DNA from: Nemertoderma westbladi
Taxonomy: Eukaryota; Xenacoelomorpha; Nemertodermatida; Nemertodermatidae
Length of the DNA stretch: 64,000 nt
Assembly: GCA_032718475.1 (NCBI GenBank)
Contig: JAUCBJ010000358.1
Coordinates: 34,900 to 98,899 of the forward strand
Direction: 5' to 3'
Positions 25,767 through 36,667 of the stretch are shown in pieces; within the stretch, counting starts at the first letter, position 1; each line of letters starts with the position of its first letter. A program made the position numbers and the translations under genes. The notes under the pieces were generated by a model that did no database searches, was not told where the DNA came from, and saw only the letters and a program-made list of their open reading frames with translations.

Positions 25767-28020
25767 CAGTAGGGAACATCAACATACCGGTACCGGTACC
25801 CTTAAATAAGCTCCAAAAGTGGGTTCTTATTTAAGGAAAATGGCTCTTAATTCGGGATTTTTGGGCCATTTTTTGGATATTTTTTCAATATAATATACCG
25901 GTATACTGTAAAATGCAATAACTTGTTCGGAAAAACATACTGCATAATTATATTTCACAATAGGACAATATAATACAATCTTTTTTAACATAATGCAAAA
26001 AAACAGAAATCTCACAGTCCGAATTCAAAAATAGATTCAAAAATACAACCAGTTCCTAAATTGAATTTTTTTATAAGATTTTTTACCTTAGGCCTATTTA
26101 AGACATCGAAATTTTACAATTGAATAGCGGAGCGGAACTAAAAGTCCCTAAATAAGAACATTTTGAGCTGAGTTTCTCTTAAATAAATTGAATATTCCCT
26201 AAATATGAGTGTCACAGCCACTTCAAATTTTTTAAACATTGTGATTTGAAAAGTAAAAAATGTTTTTTTTGTAAAGAGAATAGACCTACGGTATCTATTT
26301 TAATTTAAAATATTTTGAATCCAGCCAATGTATATTGTTGTTTGTAATAATTTTAATGATATTTTTTATTGCATGTCAATCTGTCAATATTGACATCTTA
26401 TTCTTATGTCTGGCAATAGGCCTATTGACATTTTAATATTGACATACCGTACTGAAAAGAGCTGTCAAAACTCTCCAGACAGTCTACTATCAGACGCCTT
26501 TCTCCCAGCAATATAAATTTCAGTGCCCTTCGCGCAGCATGACAGCATGATAAATATTGAAAAGAGCTGTTAAAACTGTTCAGAACATCAGCAGTCGTTG
26601 TTCCTCATTGTTGCTCGCTGTCTGGTTGTTGTACTTTATTATTGCTCAATGTTACTCGATGTTGCTCATTGTTGCTCGCTGTTGCTCATTCAAGCGTTGT
26701 TCCTCATTACTGCTTATTGTTGCTCGTTGTTGATCATTGTTCTGTTGTTGTAATTTATTATTGCTCATTGTTGCCCGTTGTTGCTCAATGTTACTCGTTG
26801 TTGCTCGCTGTCAGCTGTTGCTCAATGTTGCTCAATGTTGCTCATTGTTGCTCATTCAGTCGTTGTTCCTCATTATTGCTCATTGTTGCTCGTTGTTGTA
26901 CTTTATTATTGCTCATTGTTGCCCGTTGTTGCTCAATGTTACTCAGTGTTGCTCGTTGTTAGTTTGCTACTCGTTGTTGCTCGTGCAGTCATTGTTCCTC
27001 ATTATTGCTCATTGTTGCCAGTTGTTGCTCATTCTGTCATTGTTACTCGTTGTTGCTCAATGTTACTCATTGTTGCTAATTGTTACTCGTTGTTGCTCGT
27101 TCAGTCATTGTTCCTCATTATTGCTCAATGTTAGTCGTTGTTGCTCATTGTTGCTAGTTGTTTTGTTAGGGCCTACTAATTGATTCTCGTTGTTGCTTAT
27201 TGTCCAAGCTGCAAATGAAGTGCAAAAATCGCAACGCGTTGTGCGGGTATTTGAATTAGTGTGTGGTAAAAGCGCGCGGAATTGAAATAAAAGTGCGCGA
27301 AATTATGCAGTTATGTGAAAGACAAAAAAAGTGCGCAGTAATCTATGCAAAATATCAAAAGCCATAAAGTGCGTGGACAGGCGGATGTGGTATAAAAAAA
27401 AGTTTTTCATGCATGCAAAGTGAGAAAAATAATTAGCCGCAAAAAATTTCGCTTGCTTCGCTGGCGTTTCTTTGCATTTTGCTTTGTCAGATTGCTTAAA
27501 TGTCTAAATTTCGCTCACTTTGAGTCTTGCTCGCGTATCTTTTTCATTTTGCATTGTTAATTAAAAAAATTTGCTCGCTTCGCTCGCGTATGTTTTTCGT
27601 TTTTTTGTTGTTAAAATGAGGTGTGCGCATTTGTTTCAGTGCATGAGCGGTATATTGTGCAATATTGAGCGGGTGAAAAATTGTGTGCAGGCGTTGTGCG
27701 TGGTTCAGTTTCAGTGGTGGTTTGCAGTCCAGTCTGGGTGCCATAGGCTTAGCATTTACCTTTCTTTACCCTCAACTATTATACATTAAAAATTAAATAA
27801 GGTAAATTTAAAAAATCTTTTTTATTTAGGAACTGGTCGTATTTTTGATGCAATTTTAAAACGCTTGTCTGCTAGTAGAAAAAAAACCGGACGGAGAAAT
27901 GTTTTCTGGAAAATATCCAAAAAGGCCCAAAAACCCCGAAATAAGAGCCATTTTCCTTAAACAAGAACCCACTTTTGGAGCTTATTTAAGGGTACCCGCT
28001 GACAGGTATGTTCCCTACTG
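25767..28020. mobile_element. 2.25-kb inverted-repeat element carrying a minisatellite
   Basis: The left arm (25767 to ~25885) begins CAGTAGGGAACAT and contains CTTAAATAAGCTCCAAAAGT. The right arm (~27900-28020) is its reverse complement and ends ATGTTCCCTACTG. The arms pair over roughly 110 bp at high identity. No transposase frame is visible; the interior contains a 12-bp-type minisatellite (26590-27200). No clear target duplication is seen, so the family is unassigned. Confidence 0.75.
26590..27205. repeat. Trinucleotide/12-bp minisatellite (GTTGCTCATT series)
   Basis: Irregular tandem copies of TTGTTGCTCATT with variants (TTACTC, TTGCTCG, TTCCTCATTATTG). Every 3-bp step preserves TTG/CTC-like words, so long Cys/Leu-rich frames appear on the + strand; they are artefacts of the repeat. 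Confidence 0.9.
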
Positions 28021-28249
28021 CAAGGGATCGAACCGGGGCCTCCTAATGCATAGGGTAAACTGGGGTGAAGTGAGCTAGGGGTAAAGTGAGCTATTTTTTA
28101 ATTTATTTTTTTTAATATAGAAATTTTTATTATTTCCATTCTCTAAAATCATTATAATGTTTACAAATATCCTAGCTTTGATCTAACAGTCAGACAGTCT
28201 AATGTACAAAATAACTTACGACAGCTTGAAATTTCGAAGCAATTAAATT

Positions 28250-28720
28250 TTTTACAAAATATGAAAAAAAGTTGGCGCAGAAAATTGATAGCGCGGCTCA
28301 GGCTTGCACTACCAGACTACCGTACAGCACTAAGTCCAAACAGCCAAAGTCAGTAAGTAGGCCTACCCAGCTACCCCTGCCTGCCTGTCCTGGCAGTCTG
28401 GCGACTACCGGCCCTATTGAAAAGTTTTACATGTACGCCGAGCACGTTCGGCGCAGCACTAGAACTTGCGCCGGGAGCTGGCGCAGAAATGTGCTACGCC
28501 GGGCAATGAGCCGGAAGGGTCGGCGCAGAGATGTGCTACGCCGGCGTAGCCGGCGGAGCACTGGCAATGGTAGAGATGCTGCCAGCTGCGCTCGGCGCAG
28601 CAGGCGTCGAAATATTCCCGGCGTCGACGCTGCAGAAATTGACCCGGCGCCGGAGCAGGAATCAGCCCAGCACACCCGGCGTACATATTTGCCTGGCGCA
28701 GAAATCAGCCGAACCTAGCA
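28250..28720. repeat. GC-rich degenerate repeat patch (GGCGCAGAAATGTGCTACGC)
   Basis: Local GC island in AT-rich surroundings made of imperfect copies of GGCGCAGAAATGTGCTACGC and similar words. It shares the junction word CTATTGAAAAGTTTTA with the patch at 31855-32110, which lies in the opposite orientation. Long opposing open frames here follow from high GC and lack domain features. Confidence 0.55.
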
Positions 28721-29204
28721 CCAGGAAGACAGTGAGACTGAGACAGCACGACAACAGACATGCGTTCATCAGACCAACAGCACAGCAACACAATAACAAC
28801 TGGCCATGCAGGAGGCAGAATGGAAACTCACACTGGCTGACTGAAACTGGTCATTTATTTACGTATTTAACCTTATGCCAGTATGCTGTTAGGAAGTAGG
28901 CAGGTAGGCTATCACAGTTCCAGCTATCAGCTCATCAGTCATTATTGCTATTGGTCAGTCAGTTTATTTATTTACATGCTGTATTGTATAAGCTATATTT
29001 TTATATTACAGTATATTATATTATTTGGATGGAGACACCGCTGTCATAGACAATAGCAGAATAGAAGCGTATAAATAAAACTGCACATAATAAAACAGGA
29101 TAAAGTTGTACAGTGAATAAAACAAAACGACTTATACAGTTATACTATGGCACTATTAATAATGAAACAATTTATTACTGACACACAGGCCTTACTGGCT
29201 GACC

Positions 29205-30000
29205 GGCTGATCTAGACGCTAGTGGAATGGTGTAACCATTGGAAATTGCAGTTCAATGACTCCAAGTGCAAGGTCATGCATCTAGTTTAACTAGAAATCC
29301 CCAAGCAACTTCTGAACTTTACACAATGAATGGACGTACACTTTTTTCGGCAAACGAGGAACGTGATTTTGGAATTTCATTTACACTAGACTTGTCCTTC
29401 ACAACTCACTGCACAAATACTGCAGCCCGTGCCATGCGATTCGTCAATTTAATATAACTTTCACATATTTGGAAGCTCCTATGTTTACCCTCTGACCCTG
29501 TTATACAAATCCCTTGTTCGGCCTCTCTTTGAATTCGACACAGTTGTTTGGTCGCCATATCTCCAAACATGATATATATTGATCGTCTTGAACAAGTACA
29601 ACACCGTGCCACTCGCCTTGTACTATCGCTGGCTGAGTTGTCATATGAAAACCGACTACGGGCACTCAAACTACCGACATTAATATATCGCCATGTACTA
29701 GCCGACCTTTTAACAACATAAAAGTTTATCAACGGGATTGACAAAATTGAGCCCAGTAATTTCTTCCAGTTCAGCAGTTTCGCTCCAAACTCCACCAATG
29801 CTCAACACGAGGCTTCCTTGGCGCTGTACTGCTGTACAAAAGATCGAACTGTAGGACTCAAAGGAGATGCAACAACTTTGCAGACAGCGTTGTAAACATT
29901 TGGAATCCTTTACCATTACCGGAAAGTGTTGTTAATGCACGTAATACCCTTGGTACTCCATGCTTGAACACATTCAAAAATTAGACTAGACTGCGAAATG
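29205..30000 (+). pseudogene. LINE reverse-transcriptase C-terminal remnant
   Basis: Conceptual translation in shifting frames gives fragments typical of the C-terminal half of jockey/CR1-like LINE proteins: EWCNHWKLQFNDSKCKVMHL, a LGIS-like block with TTHC, YKSLVRPLFEFDTVVWSPY and IDRLEQVQHRATRL. Stops and frameshifts are scattered throughout, and neither the catalytic motif nor an endonuclease is present. It is an old 5'-truncated copy. Confidence 0.8.
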
Positions 30001-30763
30001 TCCCTTAAAATTAATATGTAGTGAAGTGATACTCCTGTGCGCCATGTGGCAGTAGCGAAAGCGATATCTTTCGGATATCTTTCGGATACAACGATATCTT
30101 CATTAAAATCTACCTACAGTACCTATTGTTTTCATTTTTTCAATCCCAAAAAAACATTTTTTTGTGTTCAATTTTAAAATAGTGTTTTTTTTATGTTTAA
30201 TTGTTGTCCTAACTTTTGTACAGTAGTTACTTTATTTTGCGCGTTTTAGTTCAGCAGTAATATTTTACTTATGTGACATACCTACGGTACCAAATTTATG
30301 TTCCGTATAACTACGTATTTTTGTGTTGTATCCTATAGAGTATTGTAAACTTGTCCCTTATTAATATGTCTGTATGTTTGCCTTTAGTACTGTATGTTGT
30401 TAAAGCCCTTGAACCTAAGTATGCTTTGCCGGTTTTTAATTTAATTTTACTGTAATAATTTTTTTTAATAATTAATATGCACCAACTGTAAGTACTGTAA
30501 ATAAACTATAATTTTAATTATTTTACTAATTTTACCTGAATACCATTATCCGTATTTTTCTTACAATAGTACATACGCTTATTAGCGTACTTAGCCAGAT
30601 ATGTGTTCATTTTATTTTAATCTACTGTACGTGTACGTACATGTGCAAAAATTAATATTTTATTGTTATTCTGGCGATATTAATAACATAACATACAGCT
30701 AGCTAGTCATTATTCATTCAGACATACCGTATCTGTAGCATAGACGTATACCGGACCGCACTA
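30001..30763. other. AT-rich gene-free stretch
   Basis: Nothing recognised; the left part may be LINE 3'UTR. Confidence 0.45.
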
Positions 30764-31229
30764 CGTAGTATGGGGTCCTACGAATTACCCCAAAATACCC
30801 CAAAACACCCCAAAATACTCCAAAATACCCCAAAATAGTCAAATATTACCCCAAATACCCCAAAAAGGCTAAAAAATTACCCCAAAATACCCCAAAATAA
30901 GCTAACCATGTTTTTTAACAGCGAGGGAAAGGAGCAGGTTACAGTGGCAAGTTTTTTTAACCAAAACAATAAACGAGAGTGAAGAAAAAAATTTTAATTA
31001 TTTTGGGGTAATTCGTCATTATTTTGGGGTAATTCGTCATTTTGCCATATTTTGGGGTAAATTAAATTTCCAAAACAAAGGCTGAAAAAAAAGTATTTTG
31101 GGGTAATTCTAAACTATTTTGGGGTATTTTGGGGTAGTTTTATACTATTTTGGGGTATTTTGGGGTGTTTTGGGGTATTTTGGGGTGTTTTGGGGTATTT
31201 TGGGGTAATTCGTAGGACCGCGTAGTATG
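30764..31229. mobile_element. Foldback element with 9-bp target duplication (MULE-like?)
   Basis: The element is 30773-31220. The left end GGGTCCTACGAATTACCCC is matched by the inverted right end. Both arms are built of repeated ACCCCAAAAT / ATTTTGGGGT words. A perfect 9-bp direct repeat CGTAGTATG flanks it (30764-30772 and 31221-31229). In the middle is a reverse copy of the 'TTGTTTTGGTTA' dispersed core (30915-30985). A 9-bp duplication with long inverted repeats is typical of Mutator-like elements, but without a transposase the class is an inference. Confidence 0.82.
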
Positions 31230-31854
31230 TAGTAAAGTAGAACGTACAGTAGCAGTAGTACATAAATACAAGGACTAAGAGTACTAGTTGTCTTTAATAT
31301 ACAGATATAACATATACACATCACAACTTTAACATAATATAATGTAACAACTCGGATTAGCACAATTTCCTTTACTTTTTTAAAGCTACTTTACAAACAA
31401 ATGCCAATACCTAATACCATGAATACTTCTTAATGGCACGCTGTACCTGATGATTTAGTTTAACATGCAAAAAATAATAATTATTAAAACCATATAAAGT
31501 TTAATATATTCAAATATACAAATCCTTCCCCATACTTTTATTTTGGTATCTTATTATTACTTGTTATGGAACGAACATAAGTTTGTCGAATTCGAATACA
31601 ATACGATATCATGCAGTATTTAAATGAATACAGTACATGTCTCTTCTAGGTACCATCAACTCAAGACAGGGGGTGGGGGGAGGGGGTCATGGCTGCATGG
31701 GGGCGGGATATGTTTCATTACATACGTCATACATATTTTATAAATTACATACAGTACTATATGCAGCTGCAGTATAATAGATAAACAGAATAAACTACAC
31801 GTACTGTACAGTATAACAGCCAGTTTTAACATTTTATGTCTTATACCAGTCAGC
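31230..31854. other. Gene-free stretch
   Basis: AT-rich with a small G-rich patch at about 31669-31706. Nothing coding is recognised. Confidence 0.45.
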
Positions 31855-32110
31855 CCGGTGCAGCTTTGAAGAGCCGGCGGAAGATTTTTCACCCGGCGCA
31901 GCATTTTGCATTGCACAGAGCCAGCGCAGGATTTTTGCACCCGGCGTGGTTTTGCACAGAGCCGGCGCAGGATTTTTTGGATCCGGCGTGGTTTTGCTCA
32001 GAGCCGGCGCAGGATTTTTGGCACCCGGCGTGGTTTTGCTCAGAGCCGGCGCAGGATTTTTGGCACCCGGCGCCGCGTTCGGCGCAGAAAATAAAACTTT
32101 TCAATAGGGA
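31855..32110. repeat. 42-bp GC-rich tandem repeat
   Basis: Four to five imperfect copies of a 42-bp unit containing GAGCCGGCGCAGGATTTTTG and GCACCCGGCGTGG. 42 is a multiple of 3, so opposing frames stay open, but no start, splice or domain evidence supports coding. The edge sequence AAAACTTTTCAATAGGG is the inverse of that at 28410-28435. Confidence 0.85.
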
Positions 32111-35100
32111 CTACCGGTACAGCGGTAACAGGCTGACAGGGTAATGACTGAATGACAATACAGATAAGACTGTAAGAGATAATAAGCCTCCTACTTGCTG
32201 ACTTGGCCTGTTGGCTGCTTGGTGTGCTTCGGCCAGTACTGCAGTAGGCAGGCAGGTAGGTGGTAGGAGATTTCGCGCAGTATTTCTGCTGTGCACGCCA
32301 ATCTGCCAATCTCGCGCAGTTTTTCTGCTGCGCACGCGGATTTTGCACTGTTTTCGACCGCGCAGGCGCACATTTTTTTTTGCGCCGCGTCGCGTTCGGC
32401 GCACAAAAAAATCACTTAGCAGACAGGCAGAAGGGGGTATGTCTGTATGTGGTCTCACGCTCACCTAAAGGAAAACGTTCTAATGGCAGAATGGCCAACC
32501 AACAGACCAACAATATGGGTTTCAAATAGGTCGGTTCTATCACATTTGAGGCACAGTCACAGTCCAGCAGTCAGAATACGGTACTGAATATGGAATACAG
32601 CAATAGATTACAATACATTACCGGTACCGTAATAATACCGGTAGGCCTACCTGCCTACTGTACTGTAATATCAGAATATAGTGACAATCAGACAGTCTAA
32701 CCTCAGAACCTGCTCACTGCAGCACTCAGGCCAGCAGGCACTGACTCTAGTCCTAGTCTGCGAGTACTGAACAGGAGATAGCAGACTATACTGCACTGCA
32801 GACTGGCTGACTGGTACAGGTATTGCAGTATTGATTCTGCAATTAATTACAGAATTAGGCCTATTGAATTACAACAGCCTACGCGCTACTGTCTGATTGT
32901 GGGTAAGGCTTATTATATTATTCATCCACTATCCATATCCAGCTATGTCACAATACTCGATATCGATACCGTATATTGCTCTGTCTGTCTGTTTAACAAT
33001 GGTAGAACAGAATAAAAGAACTGTAGAACGTGCTAAAAAACGGAAACTCATTATAGGAACAAAAAATATTACGAAACCGGTCTAGCCAATTATGCTGTAG
33101 ATTTGATACACAAATTTTGCGAACCACAGTATCGTTCAAACTAGTTTGTAAAAGTCGTGAAAATAAGTAAAAAAATTGTCAATTCCGGTCCATCATAATT
33201 ACCTACTGTAAATTATATAAATGAATTATATATTTATTAAATCAATGACAATAATTGTGAAAAGGAATTACCAATAACTTAGCAGTTACGAAATTATATT
33301 CCAATTAAATTAATACCGGTAATATACGGTAAGATACCGATGATATATTTGGCACTATCTATGGTAGTAATCTTAAACATAAGAGTAGCTGCCAAGTCTT
33401 GATTTTGATTCATTAGTTAGGCTAACCAACGTACAGTAGGTAGATTGACAAGGAAGGAACTGTACATTGGCTGGTTGCAATAATTGATAATCTGTTTTTT
33501 AATTAATTGGCATATATTGTATTGTAGGCCAAAATATATATTAGGCTGCAGTTAATCCGTTTCTACTGCACTTACATACTGTACTGTACGTTATACCTAC
33601 GTACGTCTTTAGTGCAGCAATCTATGACCCAATAACGCTAAATAACAGTAAGTCTCTACCAACTTCAGTACCAAGAAATACCTGTTTGCTTAGTTGGTTT
33701 AGTCTACGTTTGGGGGTTAATGTGTGGTGTTAGTATACGTTGCTGCGTTGCGGGTAGTGGGATTGGTATGTAGTGAGATTAGTGGATGTACCGTAGTGCG
33801 ATTATTTACAGTATCTTCCAGCCTAAAGTCTATTTTAAAGTGTTTATGCGAGTCTGATGGGTCACATTTCACTCCGCGGTTAAACTAAAGTTTATTTGGG
33901 GTGTAAACGCTTCATCGACAACCGACAACCACTATTAATATTAACTTTAATAATGAGCAGGTTTAAGTGGTAAGCTCTTCTAAACAAAACATAAATGTAA
34001 GTCAATAATGTGAGCAGCAATATTAAAATGTTGTCGTTTTCTCAGCTATGGTTCTCGGCCTAACCTTTAACACCCCCCCCCCCCCCCCCCCCCCCCCTTA
34101 TACACAATATCACCCCGAAAAATATAATATTTAGAAGATATTGCATATATAACACAGTCTTACTGTATGGTTACAAAAATATTAAAATTCACAAAGTTAT
34201 TACATACATATTACATTATTTATTACTATTTACATTATTATTATTTATTATACATTACTTATTACATACATACAATAGTACAATTACAAACAAAAATTAT
34301 GTGCCGTATAAAAATAGATCGCAGTAGGTTATGGCTTATAATCAGCAATAATTACTGCAGTGCCTCCAACCACTTTCAGTACACAGTAGGTACTGTATAT
34401 ACTGTAGTTTAGCTGTATCTCAAAATCGATAAAAGATCTTTCTACAACTCGAAGGCAATACAAGAGAACTCTGGTTATAATATTATGACTTGTTCAAACT
34501 AATATGAATGCTTGGAGAACAATATCTTGCTTAAAGAAATCCTTTTACCTTTCATATTTGTTTAACTAAGGCAAACAATCGAGATACAATATAAAATATT
34601 ACTTGTGATTTGCAAATTAACTCAAGAGCTAAAACCATATGGTATAAAAGTAAGGAGTACGTGACTAAAGCAGATAGACTTGTCATCATAGCGAATGATA
34701 GGGAAAATGGATAAGTGAACTTTGGTCAGAAAGCACTGTACAGTATATGCCTATTCTTTATGGGGCGAGCCACTACACATATTTACTGTAACTGTAGGTA
34801 GAATAATTTTTGAACGCAGTTAGTTGGAGGAAGAAACGCGAAGGGAAAAAAGGATGAAACTCGAAACACTGATAACCCATGATAATTATAGTTAAAATTT
34901 GCACGCTTAGTGTTTGGGTTATAATTGACACCATAAACCAGTATAGCGATACATCTTCATAACTGTAACATTAAGATACCGATCGGTCCTTATATAAGGG
35001 CCGTGGTAATCTATTAGTCAAACTGTCAATATTACTTTTGTGTTCATTCCGGCAGTAAACAAACCCCCAAGGCAGTGATTAAATTCATGTTTAAAACATA

Positions 35101-35823
35101 TTAGGAGATTTTGATTCACTGTGCACTAAATGTTTAGGTGCCAATTAACGCAAAAAGTGCAAACAATAGAGTCGTGTAGCCGATATAGTACTTATCTCAT
35201 TCTAGATTTTATCTCTCAACTGGGTTTCATTTATCTTATTCATTTATCTTATTCACTACCGGTAATGATAGTCAATGGACAATTTCGGGAGGTAATAGTT
35301 CAGAAATCAGAAAGATGAGGCAGCCAGGTCAAACTAACTCAAACTTAGTAGTGGCGCCTTTGTTTGAGTGAGTTTGACCTCCAAGCTGGTTTGCGTACTC
35401 AGCATTACTGTAGTCTGGTTGAGTGTGTGAGACACCACATGAAAGTACTTTCAGTTTGTTACTGGGGGGGGGGGGGGGGTGTGTTAAGGGCAGGCCTACT
35501 TGCAGTGGGTCTCAAAAAAGACATGTCAATCAAGTAGTTCCTTTGTGGGCTTCAATGAAATATATTATTAAACCACACTGGTACTAGGCCTACTGTAGAG
35601 AAGGTTTGAATATAGTTATTCTGGGAATTTTGTTGGGTGGTATTTGTGATCCGTGTAAACTATTAATGGTTCATAAATGAATATAATTTATTTCGGCACT
35701 GGTTTCGGCGCTCGTGCTGTTTGCTGCTCTTATTTAATTAAATTCAAATAGGCCTACACAGTAAAATATATTAGCCGCAAAGATATACAATTTTTAAAAA
35801 TTATATTATTAAGGGTGTATTAC
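32111..35823. other. Gene-free stretch with poly-C (34073-34097) and poly-G (35464-35479) tracts
   Basis: About 3.7 kb with no supported gene. A C25 run lies at 34073-34097 and a G16 run at 35464-35479. A small inverted repeat (AGGTCAAACTAACTCAAAC paired with GTTTGAGTGAGTTTGACCT) lies at about 35328-35382. The left 300 bp are still rich in GCGCAG words related to the adjacent 42-bp array. Confidence 0.5.
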
Positions 35824-36667
35824 TCAGTAGTATTTGTATTGGAACTTTTTTGTTAACCTTTTAGCTGCCAAGTTCCCAGGAAGCGAATTCCAAATGGGCA
35901 CCACTCTGTGGGAGAAAATATTTTTGCAAATTTGAAGGCGAGATTGAAGATGAAACAGTTTACGACCATTTCCTCTTAACCCCTGGGCGCTAGGGCAAAA
36001 AAGGTAAGAGAAGTTTAGGTCGAGTTCATTGTTAAAAAAAGCGAAAGTCATCTTTAGTTCAAATATAATACGGCGCACTTCCAGTGGTTGAAGATGTAAA
36101 AGTTTAATTCGATCTAGATAGCTTACTGTACAATCCAAATCACAAAGTTTAATTCGATCTAGATAGCTTACTGTACAATCCAAATCACAAAGTTTAATTC
36201 GATCTAGATAGCTTACTGTACAATCCAAATCACAAAGTTTAATTCGATCTAGATAGCTTACTGTACAATCCAAATCACAACGTTTGAAAAGACGACGTGA
36301 AGAATATATCTGGACCCTCTCCAGTAAGTCTATACAACCTAAATGAAAAGGAGACCATATGGCCATACAATATTCTAAAAGTGGACGTACCATAAGATTT
36401 AAAAGCAGTAATTAAGGCAGTACGATTGTTTGTTTGGAAACATTTAAAAATCAAATTTGTCATTTTTAATGCTTTGGCAGCTTGTTCGCGACAATAAACG
36501 TCAAAATTTAGAGTACTGCACACTGTAATGCCAAGTTCTCTACAGGAAGTATCAACTTTTAAATATTTACCGCCTAACATGTACTGTGTATCGTTGCTAT
36601 CTGCCGAACCGATGCAAAGCACGCTACATTTCTGACCTGCAATTTTAAAGCTTAACATCGTCGGCAA
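35824..36667 (-). pseudogene. LINE 3' remnant (RT C-terminal region) with an internal 45-bp amplification
   Basis: The minus strand carries two overlapping frames that together read as the post-catalytic part of a LINE ORF2 (jockey/CR1-like): a KCSVLCIG/RELGITVCSTLNF segment, then (frame-shifted) MVRPLLEYCMAIWSP, LLERVQIYSSRRLF, and a C-terminal block ending near the WNSLP motif. At least one frameshift separates the halves. Inside, a 45-bp (15-residue) segment is tandemly repeated four times at 36102-36281. The copy is 5'-truncated and non-functional. Confidence 0.8.
36102..36281. repeat. 45-bp x4 tandem repeat inside the LINE remnant
   Basis: Four virtually identical 45-bp units (containing AATTCGATCTAGATAGCTTA). 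They encode the same 15 residues four times on the minus strand, so the amplification post-dates or accompanied decay of the LINE. Confidence 0.95.

Noticed and set aside
26642-27183. Plus-strand Cys/Leu-rich frames resembling membrane peptides
   Set aside because: Simple consequence of TTG/CTC word repetition inside a transposon-like element.
28020-28075. tRNA-like segment (minus-strand B-box GGTTCGATCCC)
   Set aside because: Only the T-arm-like part is present; no A-box or cloverleaf found. At most a SINE or tRNA fragment.
28272-28899. Overlapping opposing frames in a GC-rich patch
   Set aside because: Arg/Ala-rich composition on both strands reflects high GC; no domain, start context or splice support.
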